A stretch of 13,888 bases of DNA, taken from NCBI GenBank assembly GCA_022729615.1, contig DZAQ01000028.1, forward strand, positions 1-13,888, written 5' to 3'. Shown here piece by piece: positions 1 through 6,633 of this stretch (its first letter is position 1; each line of letters starts with the position of its first letter). Source of the stretch: Sulfurovum sp. Its GTDB lineage: Bacteria > Campylobacterota > Campylobacteria > Campylobacterales > Sulfurovaceae. The position numbers and the translations under genes were made by a program. The notes beneath the pieces are model-generated. The model was not told the DNA's origin, did no database searches, and was given only the letters and a program-made list of their open reading frames with translations.

Positions 1-787
1 CCGGAAAATGGAAAAACTGATGTCCCAACACGGCAGTGGCTATCGTCGCTATACCTAGCCAAACCACCCCCATAGCGCCCGGCTTGAGAGTCTCGATCTT
101 GCTTGTCTGATCAGAAAATGGAGGCTTGCCGCTTGGCACAAAAGCCGACAAGAGACCGGCGGTCACCATCCATCCCAAAAAAGAGGCAGGAAAAAGTGCC
201 AAAAAATCTGCAAACTCCCCTTTGCCGGCTGTCCATGCCATGAGTGTCGTAATATCCCCAAAGGGGCTCCATGCCCCGCCGGCATTGGCAGCAGCAACTA
301 TATTGACGGCCGAAGGGATGAGAAACTCACGGTTGTTCTTATTGATCGTAAAAAGAACTGTCGAGAGTATCAAGGCGGTTGTTAGATTATCAGCAACAGG
401 AGAGATGAAAAATGCCAAAAACCCCGTGTACCAAAAAAGCTGTTTATAGGTATAGCCTTTAGAGACAAGTTTGTACTTGAGCACATCAAATACATTTCTC
501 TCTATCATCGTTTCGATAAATGTCATCGCCACAAAAAGGAAGAAAAAGATTTCGGCGATCTCCAAGATCAATGCATCCATCTCCTCTTTCAAAGGCTTCG
601 GATCGATGCCGTTGAGTGCAAAATAGATACCGATCAGCATAAATATGGAGGTACCCATCAAAAGAGCCGGCTTGGCTTTATTGATATGATACTTCTCTTC
701 AAAAGCAACAAAAAAATAGCCGATTATAAAGATGGCAATAGAGAGAATCCCGATCCAAGTACCGCCTAAATGCATTGTCTCGTGCAT
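1..787 (-). CDS. nhaD: NhaD-family Na+/H+ antiporter (partial, C-terminal part off the left edge)
   Basis: About 262 N-terminal residues of a polytopic inner-membrane protein of the NhaD/ArsB-like ion transporter superfamily, which exchanges cytoplasmic Na+ (or Li+) for external H+. Seen: several long hydrophobic segments starting near residue 8, the motif SPVADNLTTAL with D133-N134, and the NhaD hallmark NAGGAWSPFGD at residues 168-178. The family is usually above 400 residues, so roughly a third or more lies outside the window. I chose the ATG at 787 because AAGGAGG precedes it by about 4-5 bases; a second ATG four codons later is possible. The gene follows nadB after a 27-base gap on the same strand and is probably co-transcribed with it. 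The functional link between the two genes is unclear. Confidence 0.9.
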   Translation of the reverse strand, partial: MHETMHLGGTWIGILSIAIFIIGYFFVAFEEKYHINKAKPALLMGTSIFMLIGIYFALNGIDPKPLKEEMDALILEIAEIFFFLFVAMTFIETMIERNVFDVLKYKLVSKGYTYKQLFWYTGFLAFFISPVADNLTTALILSTVLFTINKNNREFLIPSAVNIVAAANAGGAWSPFGDITTLMAWTAGKGEFADFLALFPASFLGWMVTAGLLSAFVPSGKPPFSDQTSKIETLKPGAMGVVWLGIATIATAVLGHQFFHFP

Positions 788-814
788 TTTTCCTCCTTGT
801 TTTTTTAAATACTC

Positions 815-2275
815 TTAAGCTTTGACGCTTTCGATATAGTGTGTCCCGAGTGATATTTTTCTATCGAGCGCCGCCTCCACGATCGCCGAAGCGGTATTGA
901 GCCGCAATGCAAGAAGCCTGCCGATCTCTCTGTTTTTCATATCATAAATCATATTTTTTGCCTTAAGCAACCCGCTTTTTGTGCGTACAATGCCGATCTC
1001 TTCCCACATTATCTGACGGAGTTTTTGCTTATAAATTTTATCATTTTCTTTATGGAGGATATTGCCGTGGTCATTGTCAAATTTAGGGGGTTTTACCCTT
1101 TGAGTCTCTTTACTCAAAATATAATCGGTCACTCGCTTGGCAAAGACCACCCCCTCAAGAAGTGAATTGGAGGCAAGCCGATTGGCGCCGTGCACACCTG
1201 TCGAAGCTGCCTCTCCGATCACATAAAGCCCTTCTATGCCGTCAATACATCCATTGATATCGCTCTTGATCCCCCCCACAGCATAGTGAAATGCCGGTGA
1301 GATCGGCACTCTATCTTGTGGAAAATAGTATCCAAGCGATGCGAATTGCTTGGTGATATTTGGAAAGCGTGAATGAAAAAACTCTTTATCAAACATGCTA
1401 AAATCGAGATAAACCTCTTCACCGGGATGCTCTCGCTTGTAGTTGAAAATTGCCCTTGAGACAATATCTCTGCTTGCCAACTCACCCCTGGGATCTGCAT
1501 CAAACAAAAACCGCTCACCGGCTTCGTTGACAATATGCGCCCCCTCGCCACGCAAAGCCTCTGTCAGGAGCAGCTTTCTAGCGTAAGGTGTTTTGACGAA
1601 AACAGTTGGGTGGAACTGCATCATCTCCATATCCTCCAAAGCGATCCCTTTTTCAACACAGATTCCATGGATATCGGCGCTTACCGTTCTTGAATTGGTA
1701 TTGTACTGATAGAGTGAGCCGACCCCTCCTGATGCGATGATGACGCTGTCGGCATAGATTGTTGTCGGCTGATAATTCACAGTGGCTTTGACGCCATAGC
1801 AACGGCCATCTTCTATCAACAGATCATAGACAAGAGTATTTCGTTGCAATCCATGCTTATTGCGCATCATCATAAAGTGGTGGAGGTACCTGCCGGTAGC
1901 GTCTCCTCCCGCATGAAGCACCCGAGCGATGGAGTGTGCGCCCTCTTTTGCGTAAAGAATTTTTCCGGATGCATCCCTATCAAATTCCATCCCGCTTCGT
2001 ATGATATCTTTGGTCGTCTCCAAACTGGTACGGCTCAATATCTCTACTGCCTCTTTATCGTTATGGAATGCACCCGCCTCCAGCGTATCACGAACATGAA
2101 GCGCAATGTCATTTTTATCCAAAGCAGTCGTCATCCCGCCTTGCGCATAAAAGGTATTGCACTCCCATGGAACATCCTTGCAGATCACCAAAACACTTTT
2201 GTTTTGCGGCAACCCCATAGCAGCGTAGAGACCGGCTATCCCCGCTCCCACTATCAACACATCATACTTTGCCAT
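815..2275 (-). CDS. nadB: L-aspartate oxidase
   Basis: FAD enzyme that oxidises L-aspartate to iminoaspartate, the first step of de novo NAD synthesis; NadA uses the product to make quinolinate. The 486-residue length fits the family. Seen: an N-terminal Rossmann dinucleotide site GAGIAG at residues 10-15, the FYAQGG segment that packs on the flavin, HPTVF with H222, LRGEG with R242, HYAVGG with H330, and the C-terminal FAD segment GEAASTGVHGANRLASNS. H222, R242 and H330 match conserved active-site positions of the succinate dehydrogenase/aspartate oxidase family. The frame stays open to an ATG at 2350, but I chose 2275: AGAGAGG sits 5 bases upstream, the protein then begins MAKYDVLIVG as is usual, and the longer form would overlap the lipoprotein gene. 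nadA and nadC are not in the window. Confidence 0.95.
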   Translation of the reverse strand: MAKYDVLIVGAGIAGLYAAMGLPQNKSVLVICKDVPWECNTFYAQGGMTTALDKNDIALHVRDTLEAGAFHNDKEAVEILSRTSLETTKDIIRSGMEFDRDASGKILYAKEGAHSIARVLHAGGDATGRYLHHFMMMRNKHGLQRNTLVYDLLIEDGRCYGVKATVNYQPTTIYADSVIIASGGVGSLYQYNTNSRTVSADIHGICVEKGIALEDMEMMQFHPTVFVKTPYARKLLLTEALRGEGAHIVNEAGERFLFDADPRGELASRDIVSRAIFNYKREHPGEEVYLDFSMFDKEFFHSRFPNITKQFASLGYYFPQDRVPISPAFHYAVGGIKSDINGCIDGIEGLYVIGEAASTGVHGANRLASNSLLEGVVFAKRVTDYILSKETQRVKPPKFDNDHGNILHKENDKIYKQKLRQIMWEEIGIVRTKSGLLKAKNMIYDMKNREIGRLLALRLNTASAIVEAALDRKISLGTHYIESVKA

Positions 2276-2303
2276 CCATGCCTCTCTTGTCAGCTTTTTG
2301 AGA

Positions 2304-2438
2304 CTATTTGGCTTGAGTCGTTTTTTGACCATCCGGCACATAGACGACATCCGTTTTGTGACCGCATCCAGCCAAAACGATACAGCAAAGTGATGCTATA
2401 ATAACTCCATGAAAAACATTCAATCTCTTTTGTCTCAT
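2304..2438 (-). CDS. Small LptM-like lipoprotein (44 aa)
   Basis: A very short gene, 28 bases upstream of nadB on the same strand. Seen: a basic n-region (RQKR), a hydrophobic stretch VIIASLCCIVLA, a lipobox LAGC with the lipidated Cys at residue 25, and a mature tail of only 20 residues starting CGHKTDVVYVPDG. The CGxKxxxxYxP pattern resembles LptM (YifL), the small lipoprotein known to assist assembly of the LptD LPS translocon; the resemblance rests on this short motif only, so the function is inference. The frame extends upstream to 2579, but that extension overlaps the opposite-strand gene heavily and has no signal-peptide logic. The ATG at 2438 has only a weak AGAGAG directly before it. 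The 5' end overlaps the divergent gene at 2409 by 30 bases. Confidence 0.65.
   Translation of the reverse strand: MRQKRLNVFHGVIIASLCCIVLAGCGHKTDVVYVPDGQKTTQAK
2394..2402 (+). promoter_or_regulatory. Extended -10 promoter for the DUF721/DciA-like gene and uvrC
   Basis: TGCTATAAT is a perfect extended -10 element (TGn plus the TATAAT consensus). No good -35 is seen at the usual distance, which is common in Campylobacterota. With the -10 hexamer ending at 2402, the expected transcription start is about 2409, the A of the downstream ATG, so the transcript would be leaderless. The element lies inside the coding region of the opposite-strand lipoprotein gene. Confidence 0.6.
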
Positions 2439-2861
2439 CTCTCTTGCCAACCTCAGTTTAGATATCTTGGGCAACACAACTGCTACCGAAAATTTATTCA
2501 GCTTCTTCCCCCCAAGTTTCAAGAGGCAATCGCTTTTGTTTATATCGAAAATAAAACGCTCTTTGTTGCGCTCTCGCATCCGGGATACAAGATGGAGCTC
2601 AATTATAATAGAGATTTATTAAAAAGCGTATTAACGATGGTTAGAAAGCATGATACAGGCTGCTCGCAACTAGAGGCTGAAAAGGTTGCTATTTTTAATT
2701 CAAAATATTATGCTCCTTCCTCCAAAGAGAGTCAGTCAAGCGACCCGAAATATTTCGAACTTGCCAATGCAGACTTTCTCATCCAAACAGACGATACAAT
2801 TCTACGCGAAAAATTTGAGTCCATCAAAAAACATATTATCCGCAATAGAACTTCACAATAG
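2409..2861 (+). CDS. DUF721/DciA-like protein upstream of uvrC
   Basis: A 150-residue soluble protein with no signal peptide or membrane segment. The middle part (about residues 20-80: FIQLLPPKF, then ENKTLFVALSHPGYKMEL, then a leucine-rich helix) has the layout of the DUF721/DciA domain, a KH-like fold with the 'L.V.v.s..w..eL' strand pattern; DciA loads the replicative helicase in many bacteria that lack DnaC. The match is by pattern only, and the C-terminal 60 residues (SKYYAPSS and beyond) are unrecognised. It may be a lineage-specific nucleic-acid-binding protein rather than a true DciA. The ATG at 2409 has no Shine-Dalgarno sequence, consistent with a leaderless mRNA from the -10 at 2397. 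Its stop overlaps the uvrC start by one base, so the two genes are probably translationally coupled. Confidence 0.6.
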   Translation: MKNIQSLLSHLSCQPQFRYLGQHNCYRKFIQLLPPKFQEAIAFVYIENKTLFVALSHPGYKMELNYNRDLLKSVLTMVRKHDTGCSQLEAEKVAIFNSKYYAPSSKESQSSDPKYFELANADFLIQTDDTILREKFESIKKHIIRNRTSQ

Positions 2862-4696
2862 TGCGCGACCATTTTGCAGAGATTTCAACCCATACGCTCT
2901 TGGAGACGATCACGATCCTCCCCGACAGACCGGGAATATATCAATATTTTGACACTAGCGGCAAACTCCTCTATGTCGGCAAGGCAAAAAACCTCAAAAA
3001 AAGAGTTCGAAGTTATTTTCGCTTTACACCCGACTTGCAGCCAAACCCGACACTCTCTATGCGTATTGTACGGATGCTTCAAGAGGCAGTGACGCTTGAT
3101 TATCTGATCGTTGAGAGCGAAGAGGATGCGCTTATACTTGAAAATTCGCTTATCAAACAGCTCAAACCAAAATACAATATACTGCTTCGAGATGACAAAA
3201 CCTATCCCTATATCTACATAGATGAGGCGGATACTTTTCCAAGATTCGAGATCACACGCAAAGTGCTCAAACAAAAATCAATCACCTATTTCGGACCGTT
3301 TCCAAATGGCGCAAAGGCGCTGCTGGATGCGCTCTATGAGATTTTTCCTCTTGTGCAGAGAAAGAGCTGTCCTCGAGAAAAAAGAGCATGTCTCTTTCAC
3401 CAAATCAACCGCTGTCTCGCTCCATGCGAAGGCAAAATATCCAAAGAGGAGTATGCCCGCATCGTAGATCAAGCCAAAGATGCGATCATGAAACGAAAAT
3501 TTCTCATCGACAGACTCGAGCAAAAAATGGTTCAATATGCCTGCGAAGAGCGCTTTGAGGAGGCGGCAAAAGTCCGGGATATGCGAGAAGCCATCGGCTC
3601 ACTCACCATCGCCTCAGGCGTAGATCTTGCGCAAAAAACAGATTTGGATATTTTTGCTATTCTTAGCAGCGAAGAGCGGGGGGTTGCCGTCAAACTCTTT
3701 ATGCGGGACGGGAAAATTATCTCAAGCAGTTACAGCTACTTTCGGCACACTGAGCTCTTTGATGAAAATGATGCCTACAAGCAGATTTTGCTGGAGCACT
3801 ACTCTCCCGATTATCCGCTTGTGCCTGACGCTATACTTGTCGCACATCCATTCACGGAACATCAAGAGATAGCAGCTCTGCTAAGCAAGCGGTTTGGCAA
3901 AAAGATCAATCTCATCTCACCAAGCCGGGGTTCAAAAGCCAAACTTGTTTTGTTGGCGCTTGAAAATGCAAAAGAGCTTCTGGGGCGCCAAAAGAGCGAT
4001 GATCAAACAGAAGATACCATCTCCGATCTGCTCCGCCTCTCCGCCACCCCCTATCGTGTCGAAACATTTGACAACTCTCACATGATGGGAGTTGCGACTG
4101 TCGGTGCAATGGTAGTTTGGAATGAAGGCAAATGGGAGAAAAAAAGCTATCGACGGTATGAGCTCCACCAAAAAGATGAATATGGACAAATGCGCGAAAT
4201 GCTCCAAAGAAGGATTGAAAGTTTTGGCGAAGAACCTGCACCGGATTTGTGGATCCTTGATGGCGGCGGAGCCATTCTTGCTTTGGCCAAAAAACTCCTC
4301 CAAGAAGCACACATTCATCTTGATGTCATCGCCATCGCAAAAGAGAAACTTGATGCCAAAGCACATAGAGCCAAAGGCGCTGCCAAAGATCTCCTCTATA
4401 CGGATCATGGCATCATTGAGCTCAAACCAAATGACAAACGACTTCAGTGGATACAACGACAGCGGGATGAGGCGCATCGCTTTGCCGTCACATACCACCA
4501 AAACAAAAAAAGGCGTGAAGATACTCAAATTTCACTTCTGAGCAAAAAGGGGATCGGGAAGGCGACTATCAAAAAACTCCTTGACTATTTCGGCACCTTT
4601 GAGGCGATAGAACGATCAAACTTGGAAGATTTGGCAAAAATCATTGGAACAAAAAGGGCAATAGCGCTAAAAGATGATATTCCCAAAAAGCAATAA
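2861..4696 (+). CDS. uvrC: Excinuclease ABC subunit C
   Basis: Dual-incision endonuclease of nucleotide excision repair, recruited by the UvrB-DNA complex and cutting 3' then 5' of the lesion. Length 611 aa is normal. Domains in order: GIY-YIG nuclease at about 20-105 (PGIYQYF with Y27, YVGKAKNLKKRV at 38-49, catalytic-type E94); a Cys-containing stretch after it; UVR motif for UvrB binding at about 215-250; RNase H-like 5' nuclease at about 380-540 with FDNSH (D404, H407) and LDGGG (D467); and C-terminal helix-hairpin-helix DNA-binding motifs at about 555-611 (KGIGKATIKKLL). The start is a GTG at 2861 that shares its G with the preceding TAG stop. There is no strong ribosome site, so reinitiation after the upstream gene is likely. 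Nothing in it looks degraded. Confidence 0.97.
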   Translation: MRDHFAEISTHTLLETITILPDRPGIYQYFDTSGKLLYVGKAKNLKKRVRSYFRFTPDLQPNPTLSMRIVRMLQEAVTLDYLIVESEEDALILENSLIKQLKPKYNILLRDDKTYPYIYIDEADTFPRFEITRKVLKQKSITYFGPFPNGAKALLDALYEIFPLVQRKSCPREKRACLFHQINRCLAPCEGKISKEEYARIVDQAKDAIMKRKFLIDRLEQKMVQYACEERFEEAAKVRDMREAIGSLTIASGVDLAQKTDLDIFAILSSEERGVAVKLFMRDGKIISSSYSYFRHTELFDENDAYKQILLEHYSPDYPLVPDAILVAHPFTEHQEIAALLSKRFGKKINLISPSRGSKAKLVLLALENAKELLGRQKSDDQTEDTISDLLRLSATPYRVETFDNSHMMGVATVGAMVVWNEGKWEKKSYRRYELHQKDEYGQMREMLQRRIESFGEEPAPDLWILDGGGAILALAKKLLQEAHIHLDVIAIAKEKLDAKAHRAKGAAKDLLYTDHGIIELKPNDKRLQWIQRQRDEAHRFAVTYHQNKKRREDTQISLLSKKGIGKATIKKLLDYFGTFEAIERSNLEDLAKIIGTKRAIALKDDIPKKQ

Positions 4697-4896
4697 GGCA
4701 ATTTCGGATACCCAATCTACTCAAATTTCATATAAAAATCTCTGATTTTCAAATATTTTAAAATAAATTATTATTTTTCAATCTTTTTTTAGTTTTCTTA
4801 AGTTAGAGTTATGAATGATTAAATACTAGCATAGATCGAGTAGCAGTGGAGTTATTTAATTTGTGTTACCAATAATTCATGCAAGAAAGGATTTGG
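4697..4896 (+). promoter_or_regulatory. AT-rich intergenic region, probable promoter of the signalling operon
   Basis: This 200-base gap follows uvrC and is very rich in A/T runs, especially about 4735-4800. No convincing hairpin plus T-run for uvrC termination was found. The best promoter candidate is TGATTAAAT at 4816-4824, a TGn followed by a 4/6 match to TATAAT, giving a start near 4831 and a leader of about 65 bases. AGAAAGGA at 4884-4891 is the ribosome site for the PAS gene. No sigma-54-type TGGCA-N7-TGC element was seen. Confidence 0.35.
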
Positions 4897-5307
4897 ATGC
4901 AGCGTCCTACCCCCATAGACGAAAGATACACCTTTACTGACGGTGTTATAGTAAGCGAAACAGACTTAAAAGGGATTATCACTTTCGCCAATAGAAAGTT
5001 TTGTGAAATTGCCGGATATGACAAAAGTGAGCTTAATGGCAAAAATCACAATATTGTTCGACATCCCGATATGCCAAAAGCTGCATTTAAGGATTTGTGG
5101 GAAACCATACAAAAGGGGGAGAGTTGGACAGGTACCGTCAAAAATCTTCGTAAAGATGGACGATACTACTGGGTTTTCAGCTTTATTTCTCCCATCATTA
5201 AAAATGGCGGCATTATAGGCTATAGCGCTGCAAGAAAGCCTGCAACACAAATAGAGATCGAGGAAGCGGAAGCGCTTTATGTTAAACTTTTGCGAGAAGA
5301 ACAATAA
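4897..5307 (+). CDS. Stand-alone Aer/CetB-like PAS sensor protein
   Basis: A 136-residue soluble protein made almost entirely of one PAS domain. It closely follows the N-terminal FAD-binding PAS of the Aer energy-taxis receptor: VIVSETDLKG, FCEIAGY, then HNIVRHPDMPKAAFKDLW, then GESWTGTVKN and YYWV. R55, H56, D58 and W68 line up with Aer residues R57, H58, D60 and W70 of the flavin-binding region. No HAMP or methyl-accepting domain is attached; in Campylobacter the comparable lone PAS protein CetB signals through a separate membrane partner, CetA. No CetA-like gene is present here; the neighbours are a phosphorelay. It could therefore report redox state to the kinase encoded two genes downstream, which is inference. 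I chose the ATG at 4897, with AGAAAGGA just upstream, over an ATG at 4879 with no ribosome site. Confidence 0.88.
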   Translation: MQRPTPIDERYTFTDGVIVSETDLKGIITFANRKFCEIAGYDKSELNGKNHNIVRHPDMPKAAFKDLWETIQKGESWTGTVKNLRKDGRYYWVFSFISPIIKNGGIIGYSAARKPATQIEIEEAEALYVKLLREEQ

Positions 5308-5328
5308 AATACAAGGAGCAATGACATT

Positions 5329-6624
5329 ATGTTTTATATTTCAAATTTAGACAATCAAATAGTAGCTGCCGATCAGAGTTTTTTATCATATATTGGTATG
5401 AAGACTCTTCAAGAGCTATTTGGAGAAATCGCATGCAATCGGGTAACTTTTGATACAAAACTTGATAACAGTGTCGAAATTATCACCGGCACAAAAAGAC
5501 TTTCACCCACCATACACTCCTATCCTCTCAGTACAGTGATGGGCAATCTTCTTTTGGTTCAAGTTTCCGAAACTGTTGAAACGATCGCTCCAATAGACGA
5601 GATTGAGTCTTCCGATACTTTTGAAATACATCCTTTGGATGCAGCAGAGCAAACTTTCGATTACGAAGAGGCTCCAAAACCGGAAGAGTTCATAAAGCTG
5701 GAGATCGAAAACGAACCAAAGCCGGAAGAGGCGGTAAGTTATTTTGACACGAATAGACCGGAGGAGATCATTCCATTAGTATCAGATAGAGATGAAAATA
5801 CCATAAATCTTCTTCCCGATGAGCATATCCCATCTATCAATATTTCAGAAGAGGTCGAAACAGAAATATCGACCCTACCCCCAGAAAAAATTGTCATTGA
5901 TCTCAAATCAATAAGTGATGATCTGGGAATTTCGCAAGAGGATCTCTCCGGTTTCCTTGATGAATTTGTTGATCAGGCGATCATTCAAGAGGAGAATATC
6001 AAAAATGCGGGGAGCGCAGAGCAGGCGAATGCTATTGCTTCATTGCAAAAATTATCAGAAGTTCTACGGCTCTCATCTCTGACAGATATTCTTGGACGAA
6101 TAGAAAAAAGCAGTGGGGAAGAGGCAAAAACAGCTATCCATGACTTTTATCAATCACTCTCAACTCTCTCAACTCATCCGATACCATCCGAACAATTTAT
6201 CCCTGTTTTTGAGACAAAAGCAGAAGAGCCGATCATAAGTTTTGAAAATCAAATTTGCGATCTCAATCTTGATGGGATTAAACCTATCCATTTTGATTTT
6301 CAGCCGGAAAAAGCAGCGGATGATCTCTCCTTGCCTGTTGATCTTATTCGAGAATTTGTAGGTGATTTTATCGTTCAGGCAAATGAGGAGGTACAGATAT
6401 TTAAAGATGCCTGCAGGAGTGGAGATATTGACAAGATCCACAAAACAGCCCACAAACTCAAAGGTGCCGCCAGCAATCTCAGAATTGTTCCATTGGCGCA
6501 AACGCTTGAAGAGCTTCAATTTTGTGAGGAACGCTCTCGATTTGAACCACTGCTCAAGAAGTATTGGGGTCAATTTTTGGCATTTGAAATGCTCATGAAA
6601 AACATATCCAATAAAAAATCATAG
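5329..6624 (+). CDS. PAS-like / tandem Hpt phosphotransfer protein
   Basis: A 431-residue soluble protein with no kinase domain. Residues 1-80 look PAS-like (FYISNLDNQIVAADQSF). About 90-185 is an acidic, low-complexity linker with PKPEE at 116-120 and 130-134. About 190-265 resembles an Hpt helical bundle (SQEDLSGFLDEFVDQAI), but where the phosphorylated His is expected it reads LQKLSEV, with Gln at 240. About 330-431 is a complete Hpt domain with AHKLKGAASNLRI and the phospho-accepting H375. It should relay phosphate between the hybrid kinase's receiver and the lone response regulator two genes on. AAGGAG 10 bases upstream supports the ATG at 5329; a closer ATG at 5321 leads to a stop after nine codons. 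Gaps are 21 bases upstream and 9 downstream, so this is an operon. Hpt2 is clear, the first bundle is inferred from side-by-side comparison, and the PAS call is the weakest. Confidence 0.82.
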   Translation: MFYISNLDNQIVAADQSFLSYIGMKTLQELFGEIACNRVTFDTKLDNSVEIITGTKRLSPTIHSYPLSTVMGNLLLVQVSETVETIAPIDEIESSDTFEIHPLDAAEQTFDYEEAPKPEEFIKLEIENEPKPEEAVSYFDTNRPEEIIPLVSDRDENTINLLPDEHIPSINISEEVETEISTLPPEKIVIDLKSISDDLGISQEDLSGFLDEFVDQAIIQEENIKNAGSAEQANAIASLQKLSEVLRLSSLTDILGRIEKSSGEEAKTAIHDFYQSLSTLSTHPIPSEQFIPVFETKAEEPIISFENQICDLNLDGIKPIHFDFQPEKAADDLSLPVDLIREFVGDFIVQANEEVQIFKDACRSGDIDKIHKTAHKLKGAASNLRIVPLAQTLEELQFCEERSRFEPLLKKYWGQFLAFEMLMKNISNKKS

Positions 6625-6633
6625 GAGACAAAT

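Noticed and set aside
126..449. 107-residue open frame on the plus strand
   Set aside because: It lies antisense within nhaD, whose protein shows clear NhaD motifs; the plus-strand translation has no recognisable features or ribosome site.
2275..2350. Longer nadB start at 2350
   Set aside because: It would add 25 basic residues before the flavin-binding start, overlap the lipoprotein gene and lose the AGAGAGG ribosome site.
1844..2401. 185-residue open frame on the plus strand
   Set aside because: Antisense to conserved nadB sequence; composition is that of a shadow frame and no motif is visible.
3932..4528. 198-residue open frame on the minus strand, rich in Phe and Ile
   Set aside because: Antisense to the RNase H-like domain of uvrC; it looks like a hydrophobic protein only because it mirrors charged Lys/Glu codons.
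4735..4800. AT-rich run considered as a replication origin or iteron region
   Set aside because: No DnaA-box cluster or repeated units are seen, and it is simply the upstream region of the signalling operon.
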